A DNA stretch of 5,088 nucleotides. It comes from Fidelibacterota bacterium. GTDB taxonomy: Bacteria; Fidelibacterota; UBA8477. The translations under genes were made by a program, and so were the position numbers. Positions within the stretch are counted from its first letter, which is position 1. Each line of letters begins with the position of its first letter. The notes under the pieces are model-generated. The model was given only the letters and a program-made list of their open reading frames with translations, was not told the origin of the DNA and did not search any database. Shown in pieces: positions 1-5,088 of the stretch. The stretch is taken from positions 1 through 5,088 of the forward strand of contig JAIPJR010000115.1 in the NCBI GenBank assembly GCA_021734045.1. Direction: 5' to 3'.

Positions 1-2
1 AT

Positions 3-920
3 TTTAACACGCTGGTTGAATTTCTACTGGAAGCACCGCAGGAATATTTTCTCTACCGCGATTTTCAGTCCCGTAACATTATGCTAAAAGATGGCGAACC
101 GTGGTTTATTGATTATCAGGGGGGGCGCAAAGGTGCGCTGCAGTACGACATTGCCTCATTGTTGTACGACGCCAAAGCCAATATTCCCGAGGCGGTGCGG
201 GCACATCTGTTGGAAAAATATCTGGACGCGCTGGGTGCGTTGATTCCGGTGGACCGGGCGGCGTTTACCCAGCATTTCCATGGCTATGTATTCATCCGTC
301 TCATGCAGGCCATGGGAGCGTATGGTTACCGGGGATTTTATGAGCGCAAAGAGCATTTTCTCCAATCGGTTCCGTATGCTATTCAGAATCTTGAAAACCT
401 GTTGAAAACGGTCGATCTGCCAGTGGAGATACCCACATTGATGGAGGTTTTTCACACGCTGGTGCGTTCTTCTGCCCTGCGTGAATTCGGCAGCGCAAAA
501 CTGAAACTCACGGTCCGGGTCATGAGTTTTGCCTATAAAAATGGTGTTCCCACTGATGAACGTGGACACGGAGGCGGATTTGTGTTTGACTGCCGGTATC
601 TGCCCAATCCGGGTCGTGATATTGCCTACAAAGCGCTGACGGGTAAAGATGCGGAAGTGAAGCGCTTTTTTCGTGGCAAGCCGGCGGTGAGTCATTTTCT
701 GGAGAATGTCTATGCCATGGTGGACGGTGCTGTGGAGAGTTACCAGCAACAGAATTTTACCGATTTGATGGTCTGTTTTGGCTGCACCGGTGGTCAACAC
801 CGCTCGGTTTACGCTGCGGAAGCGCTGGCGCGTCACCTGGAGACGCGATTCAAAAAGGAGATTGCGGTTCAGATTGAGCACCGCAATGAGCAGAACTGGC
901 CGGGCACCGAAGAAGGATAA
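3..920 (+). CDS. Sugar kinase (APH/AmgK-like) fused to a RapZ C-terminal domain, 5'-partial
   Basis: The reading frame is open from the left edge, so the start lies outside the window and 305 residues are visible. The first ~135 residues are the C-lobe of an aminoglycoside-phosphotransferase-fold kinase. The catalytic loop YRDFQSRNIM (Asp20, Asn25) is followed by the metal-binding FIDYQGG (Asp37) and the LQYDIASLLYD helix, as in AmgK, which phosphorylates MurNAc/GlcNAc at C1. From about residue 168 the protein matches the RapZ C-terminal domain: FDCRYLPNPGRD (195-206), then GCTGGQHRSVYAAE (260-273). No P-loop domain is visible beside it. In RapZ this domain senses glucosamine-6-phosphate and binds RNA. 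Here, fused to a sugar kinase, it may sense an amino-sugar phosphate, which is inference. The MurU-like gene follows after 8 bases and supports a role in cell-wall sugar recycling. The kinase substrate is not proven, because the N-lobe is missing. The kinase loop has Tyr and Gln where AmgK usually has His. Confidence 0.88.
   Translation, partial: FNTLVEFLLEAPQEYFLYRDFQSRNIMLKDGEPWFIDYQGGRKGALQYDIASLLYDAKANIPEAVRAHLLEKYLDALGALIPVDRAAFTQHFHGYVFIRLMQAMGAYGYRGFYERKEHFLQSVPYAIQNLENLLKTVDLPVEIPTLMEVFHTLVRSSALREFGSAKLKLTVRVMSFAYKNGVPTDERGHGGGFVFDCRYLPNPGRDIAYKALTGKDAEVKRFFRGKPAVSHFLENVYAMVDGAVESYQQQNFTDLMVCFGCTGGQHRSVYAAEALARHLETRFKKEIAVQIEHRNEQNWPGTEEG
913..917 (+). promoter_or_regulatory. Ribosome binding site of the MurU-like gene
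   Basis: AAGGA lies inside the last codons of the upstream kinase gene, 11 bases before the ATG at 929. The spacing is slightly long but usable. It implies translation linked to the upstream gene and no separate promoter between the two. Confidence 0.45.
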
Positions 921-928
921 TTCCAGAG

Positions 929-1663
929 ATGAAAGCCATGATTTTCGCAGCCGGTCTGGGTACGCGCTTGCGGCCGCTCACCAAGGACAAACCCAAATGT
1001 CTGGTTGAAATTGCGCCAAAAGTCACGCTGTTGGATGCGGTGGTGGCGCGCTTAAAACGGGTGGGTGTGGATGAGGTGGTGCTGAATCTGCACCATTTCC
1101 CTGGGCAGATTAAAACGCATGTGGCAGCACGGGGGAATTATGATATTGCCGTGCATTTTTCCTATGAAGAGACACTGTTAGACACCGGCGGCGGGCTGCG
1201 CCACGCAGCGGATTGGTTTCGCGGTGAAGACGCTTTTTTCATCCACAACAGTGATGTGTACACCGAATTGGATTTGACACAAATGCTCACTAAACACCAA
1301 TCCGCCGGCGCCCTGGCCACATTAGCCGTGAGCCAGCGTGAAACGTCCCGGTATTTACTTTTCGACGATAAACACCACCTGGCCGGTTGGGAAGACCAGC
1401 GCCAGGGCGCCCCGCCGGTGTCTCTGCTCACGGGCCACCGTCTGGCATTCAACGGGATTCATGTGGTGTCGGGAAATTTTCTGAAATACCTGGAAGTCGA
1501 AACCGGGGCATTTTCCATCATTGCAGCGTACCTGAAAGCGGCTGGGGCAGGCGGGATTATTCAAGCCTTTCCAATGGATGAATATTTCTGGATGGATGTG
1601 GGGACAGAGGAGCGATTGGAGCGATTGAGGAAGTATTTAATAGAGCATGACAGCTTTATTTAG
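929..1663 (+). CDS. Sugar-1-phosphate nucleotidyltransferase, MurU-like
   Basis: This 244-residue protein is a complete single-domain nucleotidyltransferase of the NTP_transferase (Rossmann-like GT-A) family, and is cytoplasmic. The signature MIFAAGLGTRLRPLTKDKPK (4-23) binds the nucleotide and its phosphates. LLDTGGGL (83-90) is the sugar/base loop, HNSD (106-109) carries the metal-binding Asp109, and FNGIHV (174-179) and WMDVGTEERL (221-230, Asp223) complete the active site. The length is close to MurU (N-acetylmuramate-1-phosphate uridylyltransferase) and much shorter than RmlA or GlmU, with no left-handed beta-helix. The AmgK-like kinase 8 bases upstream supports a MurU role: MurNAc-1-P plus UTP gives UDP-MurNAc and feeds peptidoglycan synthesis while bypassing de novo steps. 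The ATG at 929 is chosen because it begins directly at the conserved first beta strand and has AAGGA upstream. The family alone cannot separate MurU from mannose-1-P or glucose-1-P transferases, so the substrate rests on context. Confidence 0.88.
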   Translation: MKAMIFAAGLGTRLRPLTKDKPKCLVEIAPKVTLLDAVVARLKRVGVDEVVLNLHHFPGQIKTHVAARGNYDIAVHFSYEETLLDTGGGLRHAADWFRGEDAFFIHNSDVYTELDLTQMLTKHQSAGALATLAVSQRETSRYLLFDDKHHLAGWEDQRQGAPPVSLLTGHRLAFNGIHVVSGNFLKYLEVETGAFSIIAAYLKAAGAGGIIQAFPMDEYFWMDVGTEERLERLRKYLIEHDSFI

Positions 1664-1666
1664 GAG

Positions 1667-1704
1667 TCCCCTCATGAGAGGGGATTAAGAGGGGTATTGT
1701 TTTT
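1667..1704 (+). terminator. Putative terminator hairpin after the kinase/nucleotidyltransferase unit
   Basis: Three bases after the stop codon, TCCCCTC (1667-1673) pairs perfectly with GAGGGGA (1678-1684) across a 4-base loop. A second GAGGGG at 1689-1694 could pair with the same left arm. That alternative hairpin would be followed at once by TATTGTTTTT (1695-1704), which looks like a Rho-independent terminator. The position at the end of the unit fits. The first, tighter hairpin is 15 bases from the T run, so efficiency is uncertain. A dispersed repeat without terminator function is the alternative. Confidence 0.45.
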
Positions 1705-1749
1705 ACAGAAAGAGCAAGAGAAAGATTGATGAATCCATCTCAATGCGCC

Positions 1750-1770
1750 CTTCGACAGGCTCAGGGAGAC
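1750..1770 (+). repeat. Short dispersed-type repeat, copy A
   Basis: This 21-base unit begins CTTCGACAGG and ends GGGAGAC. It matches a second unit on the opposite strand (1792-1812) at 16 of 21 positions, with the blocks CTTCGAC, GCTC and AGAC shared. From memory, CTTCGAC-GGCTCAG sequences are common intergenic repeats in many environmental bacterial genomes. That recollection was not checked here. Confidence 0.5.
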
Positions 1771-1791
1771 GAATTGAGGTCTCTGCGGGCA

Positions 1792-1828
1792 GTCTTGCCG
1801 AGCTCGTCGAAGTACTGCTCGGCAAGAC
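1792..1828 (-). repeat. Copy B of the repeat, inside a 12-bp stem hairpin
   Basis: On the minus strand, 1812 to 1792 reads CTTCGAC-GA-GCTC-GGCA-AGAC and is an inverted copy of the unit at 1750-1770. On the plus strand GTCTTGCCGAGC (1792-1803) is the exact reverse complement of GCTCGGCAAGAC (1817-1828), with a 13-base loop. No T run follows, so it is not a typical terminator. The structure resembles REP/REPIN or MITE-type intergenic elements. It ends 21 bases before the lipB start codon, so it would be part of any lipB leader transcribed from further upstream. Confidence 0.55.
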
Positions 1829-1849
1829 CTAATTACCCTAAATACACTA

Positions 1850-2566
1850 ATGGTTACGCATAAAACACTCACCATCAAAGCCCTCGGCACCGTCCCCTAC
1901 ATGTTGGCGTGGGACATTCAGAAAGAACATCATGCTGCGCGTCTGGCGGGTGAGATTGGCGACACCTTGCTATTGGTGGAACATCCGCCGGTTTACACAT
2001 TCGGGAAGAATGCCAATACAAAAAATCTGCTGAATCCCCGGGAGGCAGAGGTGATTCAATCCGACCGGGGGGGCGACATTACCTTTCACGGACCGGGTCA
2101 GATCGTGGGATATCCCATCCTGAATCTGAAAGAACACCGGACCAGTGTGAGTTGGTACATGCGCACGCTGGAAGCGATGATTATCCGAACGCTGGGAAAT
2201 TTTAGTATTGAAGCGGACCGAATTGCCGGACTCACCGGTGTGTGGGTTGGTGAGCGGAAAATTTGCGCCATGGGTGTACGCTTATCCAAATGGGTTACGA
2301 TGCATGGTTTTGCCTTGAATGTAGCACCAGATTTGTCATATTTCGCTGGCATGATTCCTTGTGGCATATCCGACAAAGGCATCACCAGTATGCAGGTGGA
2401 GCTGAGACAACGCGTCACCATCGCCGAGGTGTCCGCAGTATTGGTGGGGACATTCCAGCGCACATTCGGATTTGAGCATGTGGAGTACAACCGGCTCGTG
2501 GAACCGTTTGCTCCGGCTTCAACAGACACCAATTCCACATCAGCGTCTAACGAAACTGCGCCATAA
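1850..2566 (+). CDS. lipB: Octanoyltransferase LipB (lipoyl(octanoyl) transferase)
   Basis: This 238-residue cytoplasmic enzyme transfers octanoyl from octanoyl-ACP to a lysine of lipoyl domains (E2 of 2-oxoacid dehydrogenases, GcvH). LipA then inserts sulfur. The diagnostic features are LLVEHPPVYTFGK (41-53), the family signature SDRGGDITFHGPGQ (71-84), ERKICAMGVR with catalytic-type Lys137, MHGFALNV (151-158), and MIPCGI with the acyl-carrying Cys171. All key residues are present, so it should be active. The last ~20 residues are a Ser/Thr/Asn-rich tail that ordinary LipB proteins (about 210-230 residues) usually lack. The ATG at 1850 puts the usual ~10 residues before the first conserved block. 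However, no Shine-Dalgarno sequence precedes it, and the upstream spacer is filled with a repeat hairpin. The E1 gene follows 31 bases downstream, which fits joint expression of lipoylation and a lipoyl-dependent complex. Confidence 0.96.
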   Translation: MVTHKTLTIKALGTVPYMLAWDIQKEHHAARLAGEIGDTLLLVEHPPVYTFGKNANTKNLLNPREAEVIQSDRGGDITFHGPGQIVGYPILNLKEHRTSVSWYMRTLEAMIIRTLGNFSIEADRIAGLTGVWVGERKICAMGVRLSKWVTMHGFALNVAPDLSYFAGMIPCGISDKGITSMQVELRQRVTIAEVSAVLVGTFQRTFGFEHVEYNRLVEPFAPASTDTNSTSASNETAP

Positions 2567-2586
2567 AAGCAGTCTAATCCCGTTTC

Positions 2587-2593
2587 AGGAGGT
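2587..2593 (+). promoter_or_regulatory. Strong ribosome binding site setting the E1 start
   Basis: AGGAGGT is a perfect complement to the 16S 3' end, 4 bases before the TTG at 2598 counted from its last T (5 counted from AGGAGG). It lies in the lipB-E1 gap and decides the start, since the in-frame ATGs at 2472 and 2478 sit inside lipB and have no such site. Confidence 0.75.
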
Positions 2594-2597
2594 TCCG

Positions 2598-4628
2598 TTG
2601 CCCGCTTCTTCTTCATCTTCATTGCACGGTTTAAAGAAAAAAGAGCTCATTGAAATATTTAAGCAAATGGCCATTTCCCGGCGTGCCGATGAGAAAATGT
2701 TAACGCTCCTGCGCCAGGGAAAAAGTTTCTTTCACATTGGCGGAGCCGGTCATGAAGGCGCGCAGGTGGCGGCAGCCATGCATTTTAAGGGCGGTCACGA
2801 TTGGTTTTACCCTTATTACCGGGATCAGGGATTTGCTCTGGCAGTGGGAACCACACTGAAGGATGTCTTTCTGGGCTTTCTGGCCAAAGCGGACGACCCC
2901 TCATCCGGCGGACGCCAAATGCCACAGCATTATGGAAAAAAGGAATTAAACATTGTTGCCCAGTCCAGCCCCACCGGTACCCAATATCTCCAGGCGGTGG
3001 GAACAGCCCTGGCTACGACCCGGGAAAAGAAAAAGGCCATGGTGTACGTCTCTTCCGGCGAAGGGACCACTTCCCAGGGTGAATTTCACGAAGCCATGAA
3101 CTGGGCGACGCGAGCCAAATTACCTGTACTGTTTCACATTGAGGATAATGACTATGCCATTTCGGTGCATAAATCCCTGCAGACAGCTGAGGGCTCCATT
3201 TACAACATGATTGGTGGTTACCAAAACCTGGGTCGTTTTGAAGTGGATGGAACCGATTTTTTCCAGGCTTATGAGACGTTCGGGCAGGCGGTGGCATACA
3301 TTCAGGCCGGTAAGGGACCAGCCGCAGTCATTTCCCATGTGGTCCGGCTGATGCCCCACTCCTCCTCAGACGATCACCGCAAGTATCGCGCACCTGAAGA
3401 ACTGGAAGCTGACCAGCAACGGGATCCGATCGAGCGGTTTCGTCATGAGTGCGTTAAAAAGAAACTTGTGACAGAAAAGGAATTTGACGCTGCCTGGAAT
3501 GAGGTGGTGGCAGAGGTGGATGCGGCTGCTGATTGGGCGCTGGATCAGGCTTACCCAACACCTGAAACTGCTACACGGCATGTCTATTTCGAGGGTGATG
3601 ATGTACCGGATGCAGCACCGGAACCTGCGCAAACCGGCGATGAAATCGTGATTGTGGATGCTATTAATCATGCGCTGCATGAGGAAATGGCGCGGAACAA
3701 CCGCATGATTATTTATGGGCAGGATGTGGCGGACCGGAAAGGCGGAGTGTTCACTGCCACCAAGGGACTTTCCACCAAATTCGGTGATGAGCGGGTGTTC
3801 AATTCACCGCTGGCGGAAGCTTCCATTGTGGGAACGGCGGTGGGAATGGCAGTGGCCGGCTGGAAACCGGTTGTCGAAGTGCAATTCGGCGATTACATCT
3901 GGACCGCCATGATGCAATTACGTAATGAACTGGCCACCATGCGCTATCGTTCCAATAACCATTTCGAAGCACCGGTTGTGATCCGGACACCGGTAGGTGG
4001 CTATATTCACGGTGGGTTATGCCACAGTCAGAGCATTGAGGGCTTTTTTATGCATTTGCCCGGCGTGCGTATTTGCTACCCATCCAATGCCGCCGACGCC
4101 AAAGCATTGCTCAAAACCGCCTGTCGGTCGCATGATCCGGTTTTGTTCCTGGAACACAAGGGGTTGTATAGACAAGGTTTCGCCAAGCGTCCCGAACCCG
4201 ATGCGGAATTCTGTCTGCCTTTTGGAAAAGCCAACGTGGTGCGTGAAGGGAATGACATGACCATTGTGACCTATGGAATGATGGTTCATAAGTCACTGGA
4301 AGCTGCCCGGGAATTAGAGAAGTCTTCGGGCGCTTCAATCGAGGTTGTGGATATACGAACGCTGAATCCGCTGGACATTGAAACGATCACGCGGTCGGTT
4401 AAAAAAACAGGTAAAGTATTGGTGGTTTATGAAGATACCTACACCCTGGGTCCGGGTGCTGAAATCGCCGCGATCATCGCGGATCAGTGCTTTGAATTTC
4501 TGGACGGCCCCGTGAAGCGGCTTGCCACCAAGGACAGTCCTATTCCATTCAATTGGTTCCTTGAAGATGTGGTACTGCCACAGACGAAGGATATCCGTGA
4601 TGCCGCAGAAGAGCTTTTAAGGTTTTAG
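2598..4628 (+). CDS. 2-oxoacid dehydrogenase E1, fused alpha and beta subunits (thiamine diphosphate)
   Basis: This 676-residue protein (TTG start) joins E1-alpha and E1-beta in one chain. E1 decarboxylates a 2-oxoacid and acylates the lipoyl group of E2. Alpha half (~10-325): YYRDQGFALAVG (73-84); the thiamine-diphosphate/Mg motif GEGTTSQGEFHEA (154-166) ending in EDNDYAIS (182-189); and the HSSSDDHRKYR loop (254-264), which resembles the branched-chain E1 phospho-loop. An acidic, Ala/Pro-rich linker (~332-348) follows. Beta half: VDAINHALHEEM, GGVFTATKGL, PLAEASIVGTAVG with cofactor-activating Glu407, and CHSQSIEGFF with His476. The transketolase C-terminal domain includes IEVVDIRTLNPLD (581-593). 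The thiamine motif has GEG where classical E1 has GDG, a conservative change. The substrate is probably a branched-chain 2-oxoacid or pyruvate, and sequence reading cannot decide. No E2 or E3 gene is in the window. An ATG at 2472 would add 42 unlikely residues overlapping lipB. Confidence 0.93.
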   Translation: MPASSSSSLHGLKKKELIEIFKQMAISRRADEKMLTLLRQGKSFFHIGGAGHEGAQVAAAMHFKGGHDWFYPYYRDQGFALAVGTTLKDVFLGFLAKADDPSSGGRQMPQHYGKKELNIVAQSSPTGTQYLQAVGTALATTREKKKAMVYVSSGEGTTSQGEFHEAMNWATRAKLPVLFHIEDNDYAISVHKSLQTAEGSIYNMIGGYQNLGRFEVDGTDFFQAYETFGQAVAYIQAGKGPAAVISHVVRLMPHSSSDDHRKYRAPEELEADQQRDPIERFRHECVKKKLVTEKEFDAAWNEVVAEVDAAADWALDQAYPTPETATRHVYFEGDDVPDAAPEPAQTGDEIVIVDAINHALHEEMARNNRMIIYGQDVADRKGGVFTATKGLSTKFGDERVFNSPLAEASIVGTAVGMAVAGWKPVVEVQFGDYIWTAMMQLRNELATMRYRSNNHFEAPVVIRTPVGGYIHGGLCHSQSIEGFFMHLPGVRICYPSNAADAKALLKTACRSHDPVLFLEHKGLYRQGFAKRPEPDAEFCLPFGKANVVREGNDMTIVTYGMMVHKSLEAARELEKSSGASIEVVDIRTLNPLDIETITRSVKKTGKVLVVYEDTYTLGPGAEIAAIIADQCFEFLDGPVKRLATKDSPIPFNWFLEDVVLPQTKDIRDAAEELLRF

Positions 4629-4766
4629 CCGCGGATGACGGAGATGAGTACAGACAAAAGGCAGAAATTATTTTAAGATGTTTTTTGCCACAGAGAAACG
4701 CAGACGAACACAGACAAGAAATAAATGCCTGCTAAAACAAGTACAATCGTGATGAACACGGAACTC
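4629..4766. repeat. Degenerate CACAGA / GATGAACACGG tracts in the E1-GxxExxY spacer
   Basis: Three short tracts of related purine-rich sequence interrupt this spacer. They are 4629-4659 (CCGCGGATGACGGAGATGAG, then TACAGACAAA), 4687-4718 (GCCACAGAGAAACGCAGACG, then AACACAGACAAG) and 4749-4764 (CGTGATGAACACGGAA). They share the words ACAGACAA, GATGA and ACACGGA/ACACAGA and look like decayed copies of a short-period repeat. Such tracts are, from memory, frequent around GxxExxY genes in environmental genomes. No clear terminator or promoter is visible in the spacer. Confidence 0.5.
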
Positions 4767-4767
4767 C

Positions 4768-4772
4768 AAGAG
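4768..4772 (+). promoter_or_regulatory. Weak ribosome binding site of the GxxExxY gene
   Basis: AAGAG lies 7 bases before the ATG at 4780. It is a weak match but at normal spacing, and it supports that start. Confidence 0.3.
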
Positions 4773-4779
4773 TAGATAA

Positions 4780-5088
4780 ATGAGTAAAGAAAGCAAATTC
4801 CTTTATAAAGATTTGTCTGAGAAGGTGATCGGGGCTTTTTACGCGGTTTACGATGAACTGGGGTATGGTATCCTTGAAAAAGTATATGAACTGGCGTTGA
4901 TTAAAGAACTTGAAATCCGGGGCATCTTAACAAAATCCCAAGTTAAGACAGGGATTAAGTATAAAGGTGAGTTTCTCTGTGATTTTCAATTAGATATGGT
5001 CGTTGAGGATAAGATAGTCTTAGAATTAAAAGCATTGGAATCTCTAGGCAGGGTTCATACCGCCCAATTATTGAATTACTTGAAAGCA
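4780..5088 (+). CDS. GxxExxY family protein, 3'-partial
   Basis: The frame is open from the ATG at 4780 to the right edge, giving 103 residues with no stop. The family usually runs to about 125-130, so roughly 20-25 are missing. The name-giving motif is GILEKVY (Gly30, Glu33, Tyr36) within DELGYGILEKVYELAL. A PD-(D/E)XK-like core follows: CDFQLDMVV (Asp72), then IVLELKA (Glu82, Lys84), and HTAQLLNYLK (93-102). This arrangement resembles restriction-endonuclease-fold nucleases, but the biochemical role of the family is not established, to my knowledge. Composition differs from the neighbours: a hand count over 4801-5088 gives about 38% G+C, against 52-58% in sampled lines of the E1 gene. The gene also follows repeat-like tracts. 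Both suggest an acquired accessory gene unrelated to E1. Not included in the ORF set because it lacks a stop within the window. Confidence 0.9.
   Translation, partial: MSKESKFLYKDLSEKVIGAFYAVYDELGYGILEKVYELALIKELEIRGILTKSQVKTGIKYKGEFLCDFQLDMVVEDKIVLELKALESLGRVHTAQLLNYLKA

Noticed and set aside
156-881. A 241-codon open frame on the minus strand opposite the kinase-RapZ gene
   Set aside because: The translation has no recognisable domain, and the opposite strand encodes clear kinase and RapZ motifs over the same bases. It is a shadow frame.
3-920. An aminoglycoside resistance gene
   Set aside because: The kinase fold is shared with APH enzymes, but the RDF.SRN loop, IDYQGG motif, RapZ fusion and MurU-like neighbour fit amino-sugar recycling much better.
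1792-1828. The 12-bp hairpin as a Rho-independent terminator
   Set aside because: No T run follows on either side, and its arms match a nearby repeat unit, so a repeat element is the better reading.
1664-1849. A sigma70-type promoter or riboswitch for lipB
   Set aside because: No convincing -35/-10 pair or known riboswitch core could be recognised in the spacer.
2472-2597. An upstream ATG that would lengthen E1 by 42 residues
   Set aside because: The extra segment overlaps lipB by 95 bases in another frame, has no ribosome site and no E1-like sequence. The TTG at 2598 has a perfect AGGAGGT.
2098-2622. A 174-codon open frame on the minus strand across lipB and the E1 start
   Set aside because: It mirrors the lipB codons and shows no family resemblance, while LipB catalytic motifs are intact on the plus strand.
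4629-4779. A CRISPR array in the repeated tracts after E1
   Set aside because: The tracts are degenerate, irregularly spaced and of unequal length, with no identical repeats separated by constant-size spacers.

Overview
The window is ordinary bacterial chromosome carrying five genes, all on the + strand. The first is cut by the left edge and the last by the right edge. The genes are a sugar kinase fused to a RapZ-type C-terminal domain, a MurU-like sugar-1-phosphate nucleotidyltransferase, the octanoyltransferase LipB, a fused alpha-beta 2-oxoacid dehydrogenase E1, and a GxxExxY-family protein. The content suggests an uncultured Gram-negative bacterium, perhaps of the Bacteroidota/FCB-like lineages or a neighbouring candidate phylum. 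The reasons are the kinase-RapZ fusion, the fused E1, and the short dispersed repeats and GxxExxY gene typical of environmental genomes. This placement is inference, and no marker gene settles it.

Region by region: bases 3-920 and 929-1663 form a tight two-gene unit with an 8-base gap. It looks like an AmgK/MurU-type pair, in which a kinase phosphorylates an amino sugar at C1 and a nucleotidyltransferase makes the UDP-sugar for peptidoglycan recycling. Bases 1664-1849 are a non-coding spacer. It holds a terminator-like G/C-rich hairpin and then two inverted copies of a short CTTCGAC..GCTC..AGAC repeat, the second of which lies inside a 12-bp-stem hairpin. Bases 1850-2566 (lipB) and 2598-4628 (E1) form a second unit. 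LipB starts lipoylation of E2 subunits, and E1 is the enzyme that uses lipoyl-E2, so the pairing makes functional sense. E1 most likely begins at a TTG codon five bases after a perfect AGGAGGT, not at the upstream ATG inside lipB.

Bases 4629-4779 are non-coding and contain three degenerate tracts of the CACAGA / GATGAACACGG type. These lead into a more AT-rich GxxExxY gene that runs off the right edge (4780-5088). The last segment looks like a separately acquired accessory module. No RNA gene, CRISPR array, insertion sequence or origin was seen. Nothing in the window clearly amounts to a new defence or mobile system. The most interesting points are the fused kinase-sensor protein and the repeat-associated GxxExxY locus.
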